A stretch of DNA of 64,000 nt from a bacterium (GTDB lineage Bacteria; Bacillota; Clostridia; Lachnospirales; Lachnospiraceae), in assembly GCA_023664305.1 (NCBI GenBank), contig JAMPFT010000004.1, forward strand, positions 124,001 through 188,000, in the 5' to 3' direction. Positions 43,130-50,718 of the stretch are shown one piece after another (the stretch's first letter is position 1; each line of letters begins with the position of its first letter). The position numbers and the translations under genes were made by a program. The notes below the pieces were generated by a model that searched no databases, was not told where the DNA came from, and saw nothing but the letters and a program-made list of their open reading frames with translations.

Positions 43130-43169
43130 AAAGGCGTCTTTGGGATATCCCAACGGGCGTCTTTTTTTT
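43130..43169 (+). terminator. asnB leader terminator 1
   Basis: Long hairpin AAAGGCGTCTTTGGGA-TA-TCCCAACGGGCGTCTTT with G-U pairs and one bulge, followed by TTTTT. It is within about 10 nt of the transcription start, so nearly all transcripts would end here unless antiterminated. Confidence 0.75.
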
Positions 43170-43173
43170 ATTC

Positions 43174-43198
43174 TATAGGAAACTTCGTCGCAGCAAGG
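43174..43198 (+). repeat. TATAGGAAACTTCGTCGCAG tag, copy in the asnB leader
   Basis: Exact match to the segment near 4640. Directly after terminator 1. Confidence 0.7.
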
Positions 43199-43245
43199 GA
43201 AGAATGCGAAGCATTCTTCTAAGTGCCACGCAGGGGCACTTTTTT
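43199..43245 (+). terminator. asnB leader hairpin and terminator 2
   Basis: GAAGAATGC-gaa-GCATTCTTC (43199-43219), then AAGTGCC / GGCACTT followed by TTTTT (43221-43245). Two terminators in one leader suggest strong conditional expression. Confidence 0.7.
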
Positions 43246-43300
43246 ATCATGAGGGCAGTCAGCGGAGCGTGCTGCCTGCTGTTTGGAGGGAGGAACGGAT

Positions 43301-44881
43301 ATGTGTTCGATTATCGGATATTGCGGCCCTGTGGCCGACAGGGAGGCGTTTGAGGCAGGCTTTGCCCGCACCCAAAGCCGCGGGCCGGATGACTGCCGTA
43401 TTGTTGAGGCGGGTTCCGGTCTGCTGGGCTTTCGCCGGCTGTCTATTATGGGGCTGACCCCGGAGGGGATGCAGCCTTTCGAACTGGATGGGAGCCGGTG
43501 TGTCTGCAACGGTGAGTTGTACGGTTTTCGGAAGCTGAGGAGCGAGTTGGAGGACAGGGGCTACTCCTTTGCCAGCGACTCGGACTGTGAGATTTTGCTC
43601 CCCTTGTACCGGGAGCATGGCGTGGACCTGTTCCGTTTGTTGGATGCGGAGTTCGCCTGTGTCATTTACGACGGCGAAACCGGAGAGTTTATTGCCGCCC
43701 GCGACCCGATCGGCATCCGTCCGCTCTACTACGGCCGTGACGCTGCCGGAACGATGGTGTTTGCCAGCGAACCGAAAAACCTAATGGGACTGACGGCAAA
43801 AATTTATCCTTTTCCGCCCGGGCATTATTGGAAGGACGGAAAATTTGTCTGCTACCGGGACATGGCGCGTGTGGATGCGGTATGCCGCGACGGGCTGGAA
43901 ACGGTTTGCCGAAACATTCGGGATAAGCTGACGGCAGGGGTGGAAAAGCGGCTGGCGGCGGACGCAAAAGTGGGGTTTCTTTTGTCCGGCGGTCTGGATT
44001 CCTCCCTGGTGTGCGCCATTGCCGCCAAACACAGCGATGTTCCCATCCGCACCTTTGCCATCGGCATGGATGTTGACGCCATCGATCTGAAATACGCCAG
44101 ACAGGCGGCGGACTACATTGGCAGCGATCACACCGAGGTCATCATCACAAAGGAGGATGTGCTGGGAGCGCTGGATACGGTGGTGGAGCTGCTGGCTACC
44201 TTTGACATTACCACTGTCCGGGCCAGCATGGGAATGTATCTGTTGTGCCGGGCGATCCATGAACAGACGGATATACGGGTGCTGCTCACCGGGGAGATCT
44301 CCGACGAGCTGTTCGGGTATAAGTACACCGATTACGCCCCTGACGCTCAGGCGTTCCAGGAGGAGGCCCAAAAGCGTCTGCGGGAGCTGCATATGTACGA
44401 TGTGCTGCGGGCGGACCGCTGTATCTCGGTGAACTCTCTGGAGGCGAGGGTGCCCTTCGGGGATCTGGACTTTGTAGAGTACGTCATGTCCGTGGATCCG
44501 GAACTGAAGCTAAACCGCTACGGCAAGGGAAAATACCTTTTGCGGAAAGCCTTTGAGGGGAACTGGCTGCCGGATGAAATTCTGTGGCGGGAAAAGGCTG
44601 CCTTTTCCGATGCGGTGGGGCACTCCATGGTAGATTATCTGAAGGAATATGCCGGAAATTTCTACACGGATGAAGAATATGAACGGCTGCGGCAGAAGTA
44701 TGTTCACGCCCGGCCCTTCACCAAAGAATCGCTGCTCTATCGGGAGCTGTTTGAGAAGCATTACCCCGGACAGGGAGAGATGATCGCGGACTTCTGGATG
44801 CCCAATAAAGACTGGGAGGGCTGCAACGTGGACGACCCTTCCGCGCGGGTGCTTGCCAACTACGGGCAAAGCGGGGTGTGA
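43301..44881 (+). CDS. asnB: Asparagine synthase (glutamine-hydrolysing)
   Basis: 526 residues. The start is the ATG that places Cys2 (MCSIIGYCGPV) as the glutaminase nucleophile; GGAGGGAGG precedes it. N-terminal class II glutaminase (QSRGPDDCRI, FRRLSIMGLTPEGMQPF, CNGELYGFRKLR). The C-terminal synthetase has PP-loop LLSGGLDSSLV and VLLTGEISDELFGYKYT. Converts Asp, Gln and ATP to Asn. Leader attenuation suggests nitrogen or amino acid control. Followed immediately by the tandem form of the palindromic element. Confidence 0.95.
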   Translation: MCSIIGYCGPVADREAFEAGFARTQSRGPDDCRIVEAGSGLLGFRRLSIMGLTPEGMQPFELDGSRCVCNGELYGFRKLRSELEDRGYSFASDSDCEILLPLYREHGVDLFRLLDAEFACVIYDGETGEFIAARDPIGIRPLYYGRDAAGTMVFASEPKNLMGLTAKIYPFPPGHYWKDGKFVCYRDMARVDAVCRDGLETVCRNIRDKLTAGVEKRLAADAKVGFLLSGGLDSSLVCAIAAKHSDVPIRTFAIGMDVDAIDLKYARQAADYIGSDHTEVIITKEDVLGALDTVVELLATFDITTVRASMGMYLLCRAIHEQTDIRVLLTGEISDELFGYKYTDYAPDAQAFQEEAQKRLRELHMYDVLRADRCISVNSLEARVPFGDLDFVEYVMSVDPELKLNRYGKGKYLLRKAFEGNWLPDEILWREKAAFSDAVGHSMVDYLKEYAGNFYTDEEYERLRQKYVHARPFTKESLLYRELFEKHYPGQGEMIADFWMPNKDWEGCNVDDPSARVLANYGQSGV

Positions 44882-44888
44882 ACCGACC

Positions 44889-45319
44889 GATCTGTCCGGC
44901 AGTTTGACATTGCGCAGAATATCAGCTTCTGGCAGGCTTAAGCTTTCTGCGGACCGTAAAGGCACATCGGCGCTTAGCGAGGTTCTTTCGAGCTTAGCGA
45001 CCGCTGTGAGGCACCCGGGTATCTGTCCGGCCGTTTGGTATACCGCGCAGAATATCGGCTTCTGGCAGGCTTAAGCTTTCTACGGACCGTAAAGGCACAT
45101 CGGCGCTTGGCGAGGTACTTTCGAGCTTAGCGTCCGCTGTGAGGCACCCGGGTATCTGTCCGGCCGTTTGGTATACCGCGCAGAATATCGGCTTCTGGCA
45201 GGCACAGGGTTTCTGCGGACCGTAAAGGCACATCGGCGCTTAGCGAGGTACTTTCGAGCTTAGCGTCCGCTATGTGCCGACCCGAGTGCAAACGTGTCCG
45301 CAGAAACCCTGTGCCTGCC
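44889..45319 (+). repeat. Tandem 133-bp repeats with terminal palindromic element, copy B
   Basis: Three units 133 bp apart: GGCAGG occurs at 44931, 45064 and 45197. Units 1 and 2 carry the left half of the element (ACCGTAAAGGCACATCGGCG, TTAGCGAGGT, TTTCGAGCTTAGCG) and then a different right part (TGTGAGGCACCCGGGTATCT). Only unit 3 (45197-45319) is complete. Its stem CAGGCACAGGGTTTCTG then CGGAC is matched perfectly by GTCCG then CAGAAACCCTGTGCCTG (45296-45317). The array begins 8 nt after the asnB stop. Confidence 0.92.
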
Positions 45320-45359
45320 AAAAACCGAATCGAAGCAAGCTTCGTTCTGCGAAAAAAGC

Positions 45360-45387
45360 TTGCAATTACTCCGTTCTATGGTAAAAT
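45360..45387 (+). promoter_or_regulatory. Promoter of the peptide ABC operon
   Basis: TTGCAA, 16-bp spacer, TAAAAT; about 50 nt leader. Confidence 0.6.
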
Positions 45388-45443
45388 GAATTTTGACAAT
45401 CGAATAGTGAGAGGTTTATTTTTTCGAAGAGGAGAAGAGCACA

Positions 45444-46988
45444 ATGAAAAGAAGGAAGCTTTTCAGTTTACTATTGGCGGCGCTTCTGACAATGGCTGTA
45501 CTGGGCGGATGCGGTCCGGACGGCACAGGAGAGTCTTCGGGGGATAATTCCTCAGGGGAGCCCGTGATCGGGGGCTCCGTTGTTGTAGGAATACAGCAGG
45601 ATATTGACAGTCTTGACCCACACAAAGCAACTGCGGCAGGAACTAAGGAAATATTGTTTAACATTTTTGAGGGGCTGGTAAAGTCCGACAAAAATGGAGA
45701 TCTGATGAAGGCGATCGCCAGCGATTACACCGTTTCCGAGGATGGATTGGTCTATACCTTCACGCTCAGGGAGGGCGTGAAGTTCCATAACGGCAATGTT
45801 GTGACCGCGGAGGATGTAAAATATTCTCTGGACAGGGCGTCCGGTCTTTTGGACGGCACTCCGCTGATCTCTTCGCTGAAGGTTCTCACAAGTGTAGACA
45901 TTATAGACGAAAAGACGGTTCAGGTCACAGTGGGCAGCGCCAATACAGAGCTGATTTACAGCTTTGTGGCGGCAATCATTCCTGCGGGAAGCGGGGAGGA
46001 TGCGGAAGGGACGCCCATCGGCACCGGGCCGTTTTCTTTTGTCTCCTATACGCCCCAGGTCGGCATTGTGATAAAGAAAAACGCGGACTACTGGCAGGAG
46101 GGGCTGCCTTATCTGGATGAGGTGAATTTCAAGATTGTGAACAGTCCGGACACGGCGCTTTTGGAGCTTCAGGGCGGATCCATCGACATTTACCCTTATC
46201 TCACCGACAGTCAGGTCAACGAGCTGCGGGACAGCTTTCAGATTTTGTCCGCGCCGTCTGTCAACGTGCAGGCGCTTTACTTAAACAATGCGGATCCGCT
46301 GCTGAGCGATGTGCGGATCAGGCAGGCGATCTGTTACGCTCTTGACAGGGATATGATCAACGAGTTTGTGGCGGGAGGGAGCGCGTCGTTAATCAGCTCG
46401 GCCATGCTGCCTACCCTGCAGACCTATTATGTGGATCTGAACGATTCCTACGGTACAGGGGCACAGATTGACAAGGCAAAGGAGCTGATGGCGCAGGCGG
46501 GTTATCCCGACGGCTTTGAGCTGGAGATCACGGTTCCCTTTAATTACGAGTATCATGTGCAGACTGCCGAAGTGGTGGTAGAGCAGCTGAAGGCTGCGGG
46601 GATCAATGCGGTGATCAACCCTGTGGAATGGAATACCTGGCTGGAGGACTGCTATACCAACCGGGAATATCAGTCTACGATCTGCGCGGTTACCAGCGAT
46701 ATGACGCCGGGGTATCTGATGAACCGGTTCCAGACGGATTCCGCCAAGAATTTTATTAATTTTGCCAGCGCGGAGTACGACGAGGTCTATCGGAAAGCGG
46801 CGGCAGCCATGGATCTGGAGGAAAAAGCGGGATATTACAGGCAGCTGCAGCAGATACTGAACGATGAGGCGGGAAGCGCGTTTATTCAGGTGCCGCCCAT
46901 CAACATTGCAATGAACCCGGAGCTTGCGGGTTACGTCTTCTATCCCGTGTATGTGCAGGATATGAGCACGGTGTATTATGTAAAATAA
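45444..46988 (+). CDS. Peptide/nickel ABC transporter substrate-binding lipoprotein (family 5)
   Basis: 514 residues. Signal peptide with lipobox VLGGC, then a Ser/Gly linker. Family 5 (DppA/OppA) signatures: VVGIQQDIDSLDPHKA, EGLVKSDKNGDLMKAIASDY, YTFTLREGVKFHNGNVVTAE and DVKYSLDRA. Captures peptides or related ligands outside the cell for the permeases below. AGAGGAGAAGAGC lies before the ATG. First gene of a four-gene importer operon. Confidence 0.94.
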   Translation: MKRRKLFSLLLAALLTMAVLGGCGPDGTGESSGDNSSGEPVIGGSVVVGIQQDIDSLDPHKATAAGTKEILFNIFEGLVKSDKNGDLMKAIASDYTVSEDGLVYTFTLREGVKFHNGNVVTAEDVKYSLDRASGLLDGTPLISSLKVLTSVDIIDEKTVQVTVGSANTELIYSFVAAIIPAGSGEDAEGTPIGTGPFSFVSYTPQVGIVIKKNADYWQEGLPYLDEVNFKIVNSPDTALLELQGGSIDIYPYLTDSQVNELRDSFQILSAPSVNVQALYLNNADPLLSDVRIRQAICYALDRDMINEFVAGGSASLISSAMLPTLQTYYVDLNDSYGTGAQIDKAKELMAQAGYPDGFELEITVPFNYEYHVQTAEVVVEQLKAAGINAVINPVEWNTWLEDCYTNREYQSTICAVTSDMTPGYLMNRFQTDSAKNFINFASAEYDEVYRKAAAAMDLEEKAGYYRQLQQILNDEAGSAFIQVPPINIAMNPELAGYVFYPVYVQDMSTVYYVK

Positions 46989-47012
46989 AAGAGCGGAAAG
47001 GAGGGCAGCGGC

Positions 47013-47993
47013 GTGAAATATTTTATCAAAAAACTGATTACTCTCATTATGACATTGTTCCTTGTTTCCGTAGCTGCCTTCCTTGCTTTTCAGGTCATCC
47101 CGGGAGATGTGGTCACATCGATCCTGGGAACGGAGGCCACGCCGGAGAGGGAAGAGCAGCTTCGGGAGGAGCTGGGGCTCAACGACCCTCCCGTGGCACG
47201 GTACTTCAGATGGGTCGGCGGGGTGCTTCGGGGAGACCTGGGACGGAGCTATCGGTATTCCAAAAATATGAACGAAATGATGCCTGTGGCGGAGCTGGTC
47301 GGCGATAAGCTTCCGGTGACGCTCTGGCTGGCGGCGCTTTCTCTGGTCATCATTGTGGCGGTATCCGTTCCCCTGGGGGTTTTTTGGGCGAGAAGCGCAA
47401 ACCGGGCGGCGGGCGCGGCAGACCGCCTGCTGGACGCGGCGCTGGGGGTCCTGACGCAGACGACTATGGCCGTCCCCTCTTTTTTTCTGGGGATTTTGGT
47501 GACATACCTTTTCGGCATTGTGCTGAAGCTGTTCTCGCCGGGCGGATATGTCGGCTATCAGGAGAATTTCGTCGGCTTTTTGGGCTATCTGATTTTTCCG
47601 GCGCTGTCCGTGGCGCTGCCTAAAATTGCGATGACTGCCCGGTTCCTGAGAAATTCCATGCTGACGGAGCTGCAGTCGGATTATGTGCGCACCGCTTACA
47701 GCAAGGGCTGTACCAGAAAGCGCGTGATGTACGGTCATGTGCTGCGCAACGCCATGATGCCTGTGGTCACTTTTTTGGGAATGATCATCGCGGAGATCGT
47801 GGCGGGCAGCATTGTCATCGAGCAGGTATTCGGACTGCCGGGCATCGGGAGACTGTTGATCAGTTCCATCAATACCCGGGATTTTCCGGTGGTGGAAATA
47901 TTGATTTTGTATATTACCTTTGTCGTTATTTTTGTATATTTTCTCGTGGATATCCTGTATCGGGTCATCGACCCCAGGATCAGCGGGAAATAA
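47013..47993 (+). CDS. Peptide ABC transporter permease (DppB type)
   Basis: 326 residues, six membrane helices. N-terminal YFIKKLITLIMTLFLVSVAA, the exporter-like PGDVVTSILG segment, and the EAA loop near RTAYSKGCTRKRVMYGHVLR, then NAMMPVVTFLG. The spacing to the lipoprotein gene is 24 nt, with a GGAAAGGAGGG site. Works with the DppC-type permease 21 nt downstream. Confidence 0.94.
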   Translation: MKYFIKKLITLIMTLFLVSVAAFLAFQVIPGDVVTSILGTEATPEREEQLREELGLNDPPVARYFRWVGGVLRGDLGRSYRYSKNMNEMMPVAELVGDKLPVTLWLAALSLVIIVAVSVPLGVFWARSANRAAGAADRLLDAALGVLTQTTMAVPSFFLGILVTYLFGIVLKLFSPGGYVGYQENFVGFLGYLIFPALSVALPKIAMTARFLRNSMLTELQSDYVRTAYSKGCTRKRVMYGHVLRNAMMPVVTFLGMIIAEIVAGSIVIEQVFGLPGIGRLLISSINTRDFPVVEILILYITFVVIFVYFLVDILYRVIDPRISGK

Positions 47994-48014
47994 GACAGAG
48001 CTGGGAGTATAAGC

Positions 48015-48821
48015 ATGAAGAAGCCTGACGGAGGAAAATGGAATAAATACCTGATTGCCGGCCTGATCATGACGGGGCTCGCGGTATTTTTAGGAGTGCT
48101 GGGTTTTTTCTGGACGCCCTACAGCACTACTGCCATGTCCGCTGCGGAGAGATTTGATCCGCCGTCTTTGCGCCATCTCTTTGGAACGGACAATTTCGGC
48201 AGGGATATTTTCTCCCGGGTGATGAAGGGATTGGGGACGTCTATCGCCATCGGCAGTCTGGTGGTGCTGATTTCCGCGTCCGCAGGCATTTTGCTGGGGG
48301 CGCTCACCGGGTACTTCGGCGGGATCCTGGACGAGGCGGTCATGCGGTTTACCGATGCGGTCAACGGATTTCCCAGTATTCTGCTGGCGCTGGTGCTGAT
48401 CAGTATTCTGGGCAACGGCAGGCAGAATGTGATCCTGGCTCTTGGGATCGTCTTTGTGCCCAGTTATATCCGGATCGTGCGCAGCGAATTTATCCGGCTC
48501 AGGGACGCGGATTATATCAGGCGGGCCAGACTGATGGGAGTAAAAAAATCCCGTATCCTGTTTGTGCATATTCTGCCCAATATTTTCTCCGTATTCTGGG
48601 TGTCCGTGATGATCGGATTCAACAATGCCATTCTGGCGGAATCGGGGATGAGCTACCTTGGAATCGGCGTGCAGCCTCCGGACGCCAGTCTGGGAAAGAT
48701 GCTGTCGGACGCCCAGGGGTATCTGCAGTCGGCGCCCTGGTATGCGCTGGCCCCGGGGCTCACCATTGTCTGGGTAGTGCTCGGCTTTTCCCTGTTTGGC
48801 GAGGGAGTGCGGCGGGACTGA
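48015..48821 (+). CDS. Peptide ABC transporter permease (DppC type)
   Basis: 268 residues. HLFGTDNFGRDIFSRVMKG is the DppC signature, GSLVVLISASAGILLGALTG a membrane helix, and DYIRRARLMGVKKSRILFVH the EAA loop. The C-terminus ends in VWVVLGFSLFGEGVRRD. Somewhat short at the N-terminus but complete in function. Co-transcribed with the DppB-type gene. Confidence 0.94.
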   Translation: MKKPDGGKWNKYLIAGLIMTGLAVFLGVLGFFWTPYSTTAMSAAERFDPPSLRHLFGTDNFGRDIFSRVMKGLGTSIAIGSLVVLISASAGILLGALTGYFGGILDEAVMRFTDAVNGFPSILLALVLISILGNGRQNVILALGIVFVPSYIRIVRSEFIRLRDADYIRRARLMGVKKSRILFVHILPNIFSVFWVSVMIGFNNAILAESGMSYLGIGVQPPDASLGKMLSDAQGYLQSAPWYALAPGLTIVWVVLGFSLFGEGVRRD

Positions 48822-48920
48822 AAAAGCGGAGAAGGTGTCAGGAGAGGACACGGAGAAGAACGTTGGACGAGAGGTCGGATGACAGGCCGCGCGGCGGCAT
48901 AAGGAAAAGAGGGATACCGT

Positions 48921-50597
48921 TTGATCAGGATTGAAAATCTTTCTGTCGCTTTCGACGGGACAGAGGTGGTAAAAAATGTAAATCTGGAGCTGGCCGACGG
49001 GGAGATTCTGGGAGTGGTGGGCGAGTCCGGATCCGGAAAGAGCGTGACGGCGCTGACGCTTATGGGGCTTGTGTCGGAGGATGCGCAGATTACCTCCGGC
49101 CGGATCCTGTTTGAAAATGTGGTTCTCAGGGAGGCCGGGAAAGCGCTTGATAAGGCGCTGTACCGAAAGTATCAGGGAGCCGAGATGTCTATGGTGTTTC
49201 AGGAGCCCATGACCTCCTTAAACCCCACGCAGCGGGTGGGCAGGCAGGTAGAGGAGATGCTGCGCCTTCACACGGGTCTTACAAAGGAACAGATCCGGGA
49301 GAGGGTGCTTGAAACCTTTGAATCCGTGGGACTGCGGGAGACTAAGAAGGTCTACGCCAGTTATCCGCACGAGCTTTCAGGCGGGATGCGTCAGAGGGTG
49401 ATGATCGCCATGGCGATTATTCTGCATCCGGATCTGGTGGTGGCGGATGAGCCTACGACGGCGTTGGACGTAACCGTTCAGAATCAGATCATAGAGCTTC
49501 TCCGTCAGATCAACACAAGAGAGCAAAACGCCATGCTGTTTATCACCCATGACCTGAATCTGGCAAGAAGACTTTGCCACAGAATCGCCGTCATGAAGGA
49601 CGGACGCGTGGTGGAGCTTGGCAGCACGGAGGAGATTTTCCGTCATCCCGTGCAGGAGTATACCAGAAACCTGATCGAGGCCGTACCCTCCCGGTTAAAG
49701 CGCAGGGTTTCCGTGATGAGCCGCGGATTTCCCGCAGCCTTGGCGGATGAGGGAAGGACGGCGCGCGATTCTGCGGGTGCGGGAAAAACGGATGAAGGAT
49801 TCCCGGCGGACGGCGCGGCCTCCCGGGCGGAACGGAATCCGAAGGAGGCATCCCCGATTCTGCAGGTGCGGAACCTGTCCGTGTTTTACCGGGACGGCGG
49901 CAACAGTCTGTTTGGGGCAAAGAAACGGTACTGTGCGGTGGAGGGCGCGGAATTTGACCTTTATCCGGGCGAGAGCCTGGGCCTGGTAGGCGAGAGCGGC
50001 TGCGGAAAGACTTCCCTGTCAAAAGCGATTCTCGGGATGCATGACGATATCACGGGCAGCGTGGTTCATCACAGCGTCCGGCCCCAGATGATTTTCCAGG
50101 ATCCCTACAGCAGCTTAAATCCCACGAAGACCGTGGGCTGGCTTTTGCAGGAGCCTTTGCGGGCGGCGGGCGCGCTGGATCCGTCTCTTGCCATGACGAA
50201 GGGGGACAGGGAGGCCGCTGCTTATGATATGCTGCACCGCGTGGGCATGGAGGACAAATATTTTCACAGGAAGCCCTCGCAGCTTTCCGGCGGTCAGAGA
50301 CAGCGGGTGAGCATCGGCCAGGCGCTGATTGCGGGGCCGGGGCTGATCGTGGCGGATGAGCCGGTGTCCGCCCTGGATGTGACGATTCAGGCCCAGATTA
50401 TGGACCTGATGCAGAGGCTGCAGCAGGAGATGCGGCTTTCCTTTTTGTTTATCTCCCACGATATCAACGTGGTCTACAAGATGTGTGACAGGATCATGGT
50501 GATGAAAGAAGGAAAGATCCTGGAGATCGGGGAGACGGAAGCGCTTTTTGACCATCCTGGTCAAGAGTATACCCGGCAGCTTTTAGGAGCTTCCTGA
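48921..50597 (+). CDS. Fused double ATPase of a peptide ABC importer (DppD-DppF fusion)
   Basis: 558 residues in one chain. Domain 1 has Walker A GESGSGKS near residue 36, signature LSGGMRQRVMIAMAI and Walker B LVVADEPTTALD. A ~50-residue low-complexity linker follows (residues ~265-315). Domain 2 has Walker A GESGCGKT near residue 356, LSGGQRQRVSIGQAL and LIVADEPVSALD. Separate DppD and DppF proteins are the usual arrangement. TTG start, with AGAGGG upstream. Energises import through the two permeases. The operon ends with a terminator that overlaps the next gene's start region. Confidence 0.95.
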   Translation: MIRIENLSVAFDGTEVVKNVNLELADGEILGVVGESGSGKSVTALTLMGLVSEDAQITSGRILFENVVLREAGKALDKALYRKYQGAEMSMVFQEPMTSLNPTQRVGRQVEEMLRLHTGLTKEQIRERVLETFESVGLRETKKVYASYPHELSGGMRQRVMIAMAIILHPDLVVADEPTTALDVTVQNQIIELLRQINTREQNAMLFITHDLNLARRLCHRIAVMKDGRVVELGSTEEIFRHPVQEYTRNLIEAVPSRLKRRVSVMSRGFPAALADEGRTARDSAGAGKTDEGFPADGAASRAERNPKEASPILQVRNLSVFYRDGGNSLFGAKKRYCAVEGAEFDLYPGESLGLVGESGCGKTSLSKAILGMHDDITGSVVHHSVRPQMIFQDPYSSLNPTKTVGWLLQEPLRAAGALDPSLAMTKGDREAAAYDMLHRVGMEDKYFHRKPSQLSGGQRQRVSIGQALIAGPGLIVADEPVSALDVTIQAQIMDLMQRLQQEMRLSFLFISHDINVVYKMCDRIMVMKEGKILEIGETEALFDHPGQEYTRQLLGAS

Positions 50598-50665
50598 CAA
50601 AAGAAAATTTCACAGTCCGGCCGGACCGCCGGAAAGAGCGGCACACCGTTTCTGGGACATACTTT

Positions 50666-50715
50666 CCCTCCCGAAAGCATATATTTCACTACAAAATATG
50701 CTTCGGGAGGGTTTT
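50666..50715 (+). terminator. Terminator of the peptide ABC operon, overlapping the P-ATPase ribosome binding site
   Basis: CCCTCCCGAA (50666-50675) with TTCGGGAGGG (50702-50711), extended by AGCATATATTT / AAAATATGCT, then TTTT. The right arm GGGAGGG is also the ribosome binding site of the TTG start at 50719. Confidence 0.85.
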
Positions 50716-50718
50716 CAT

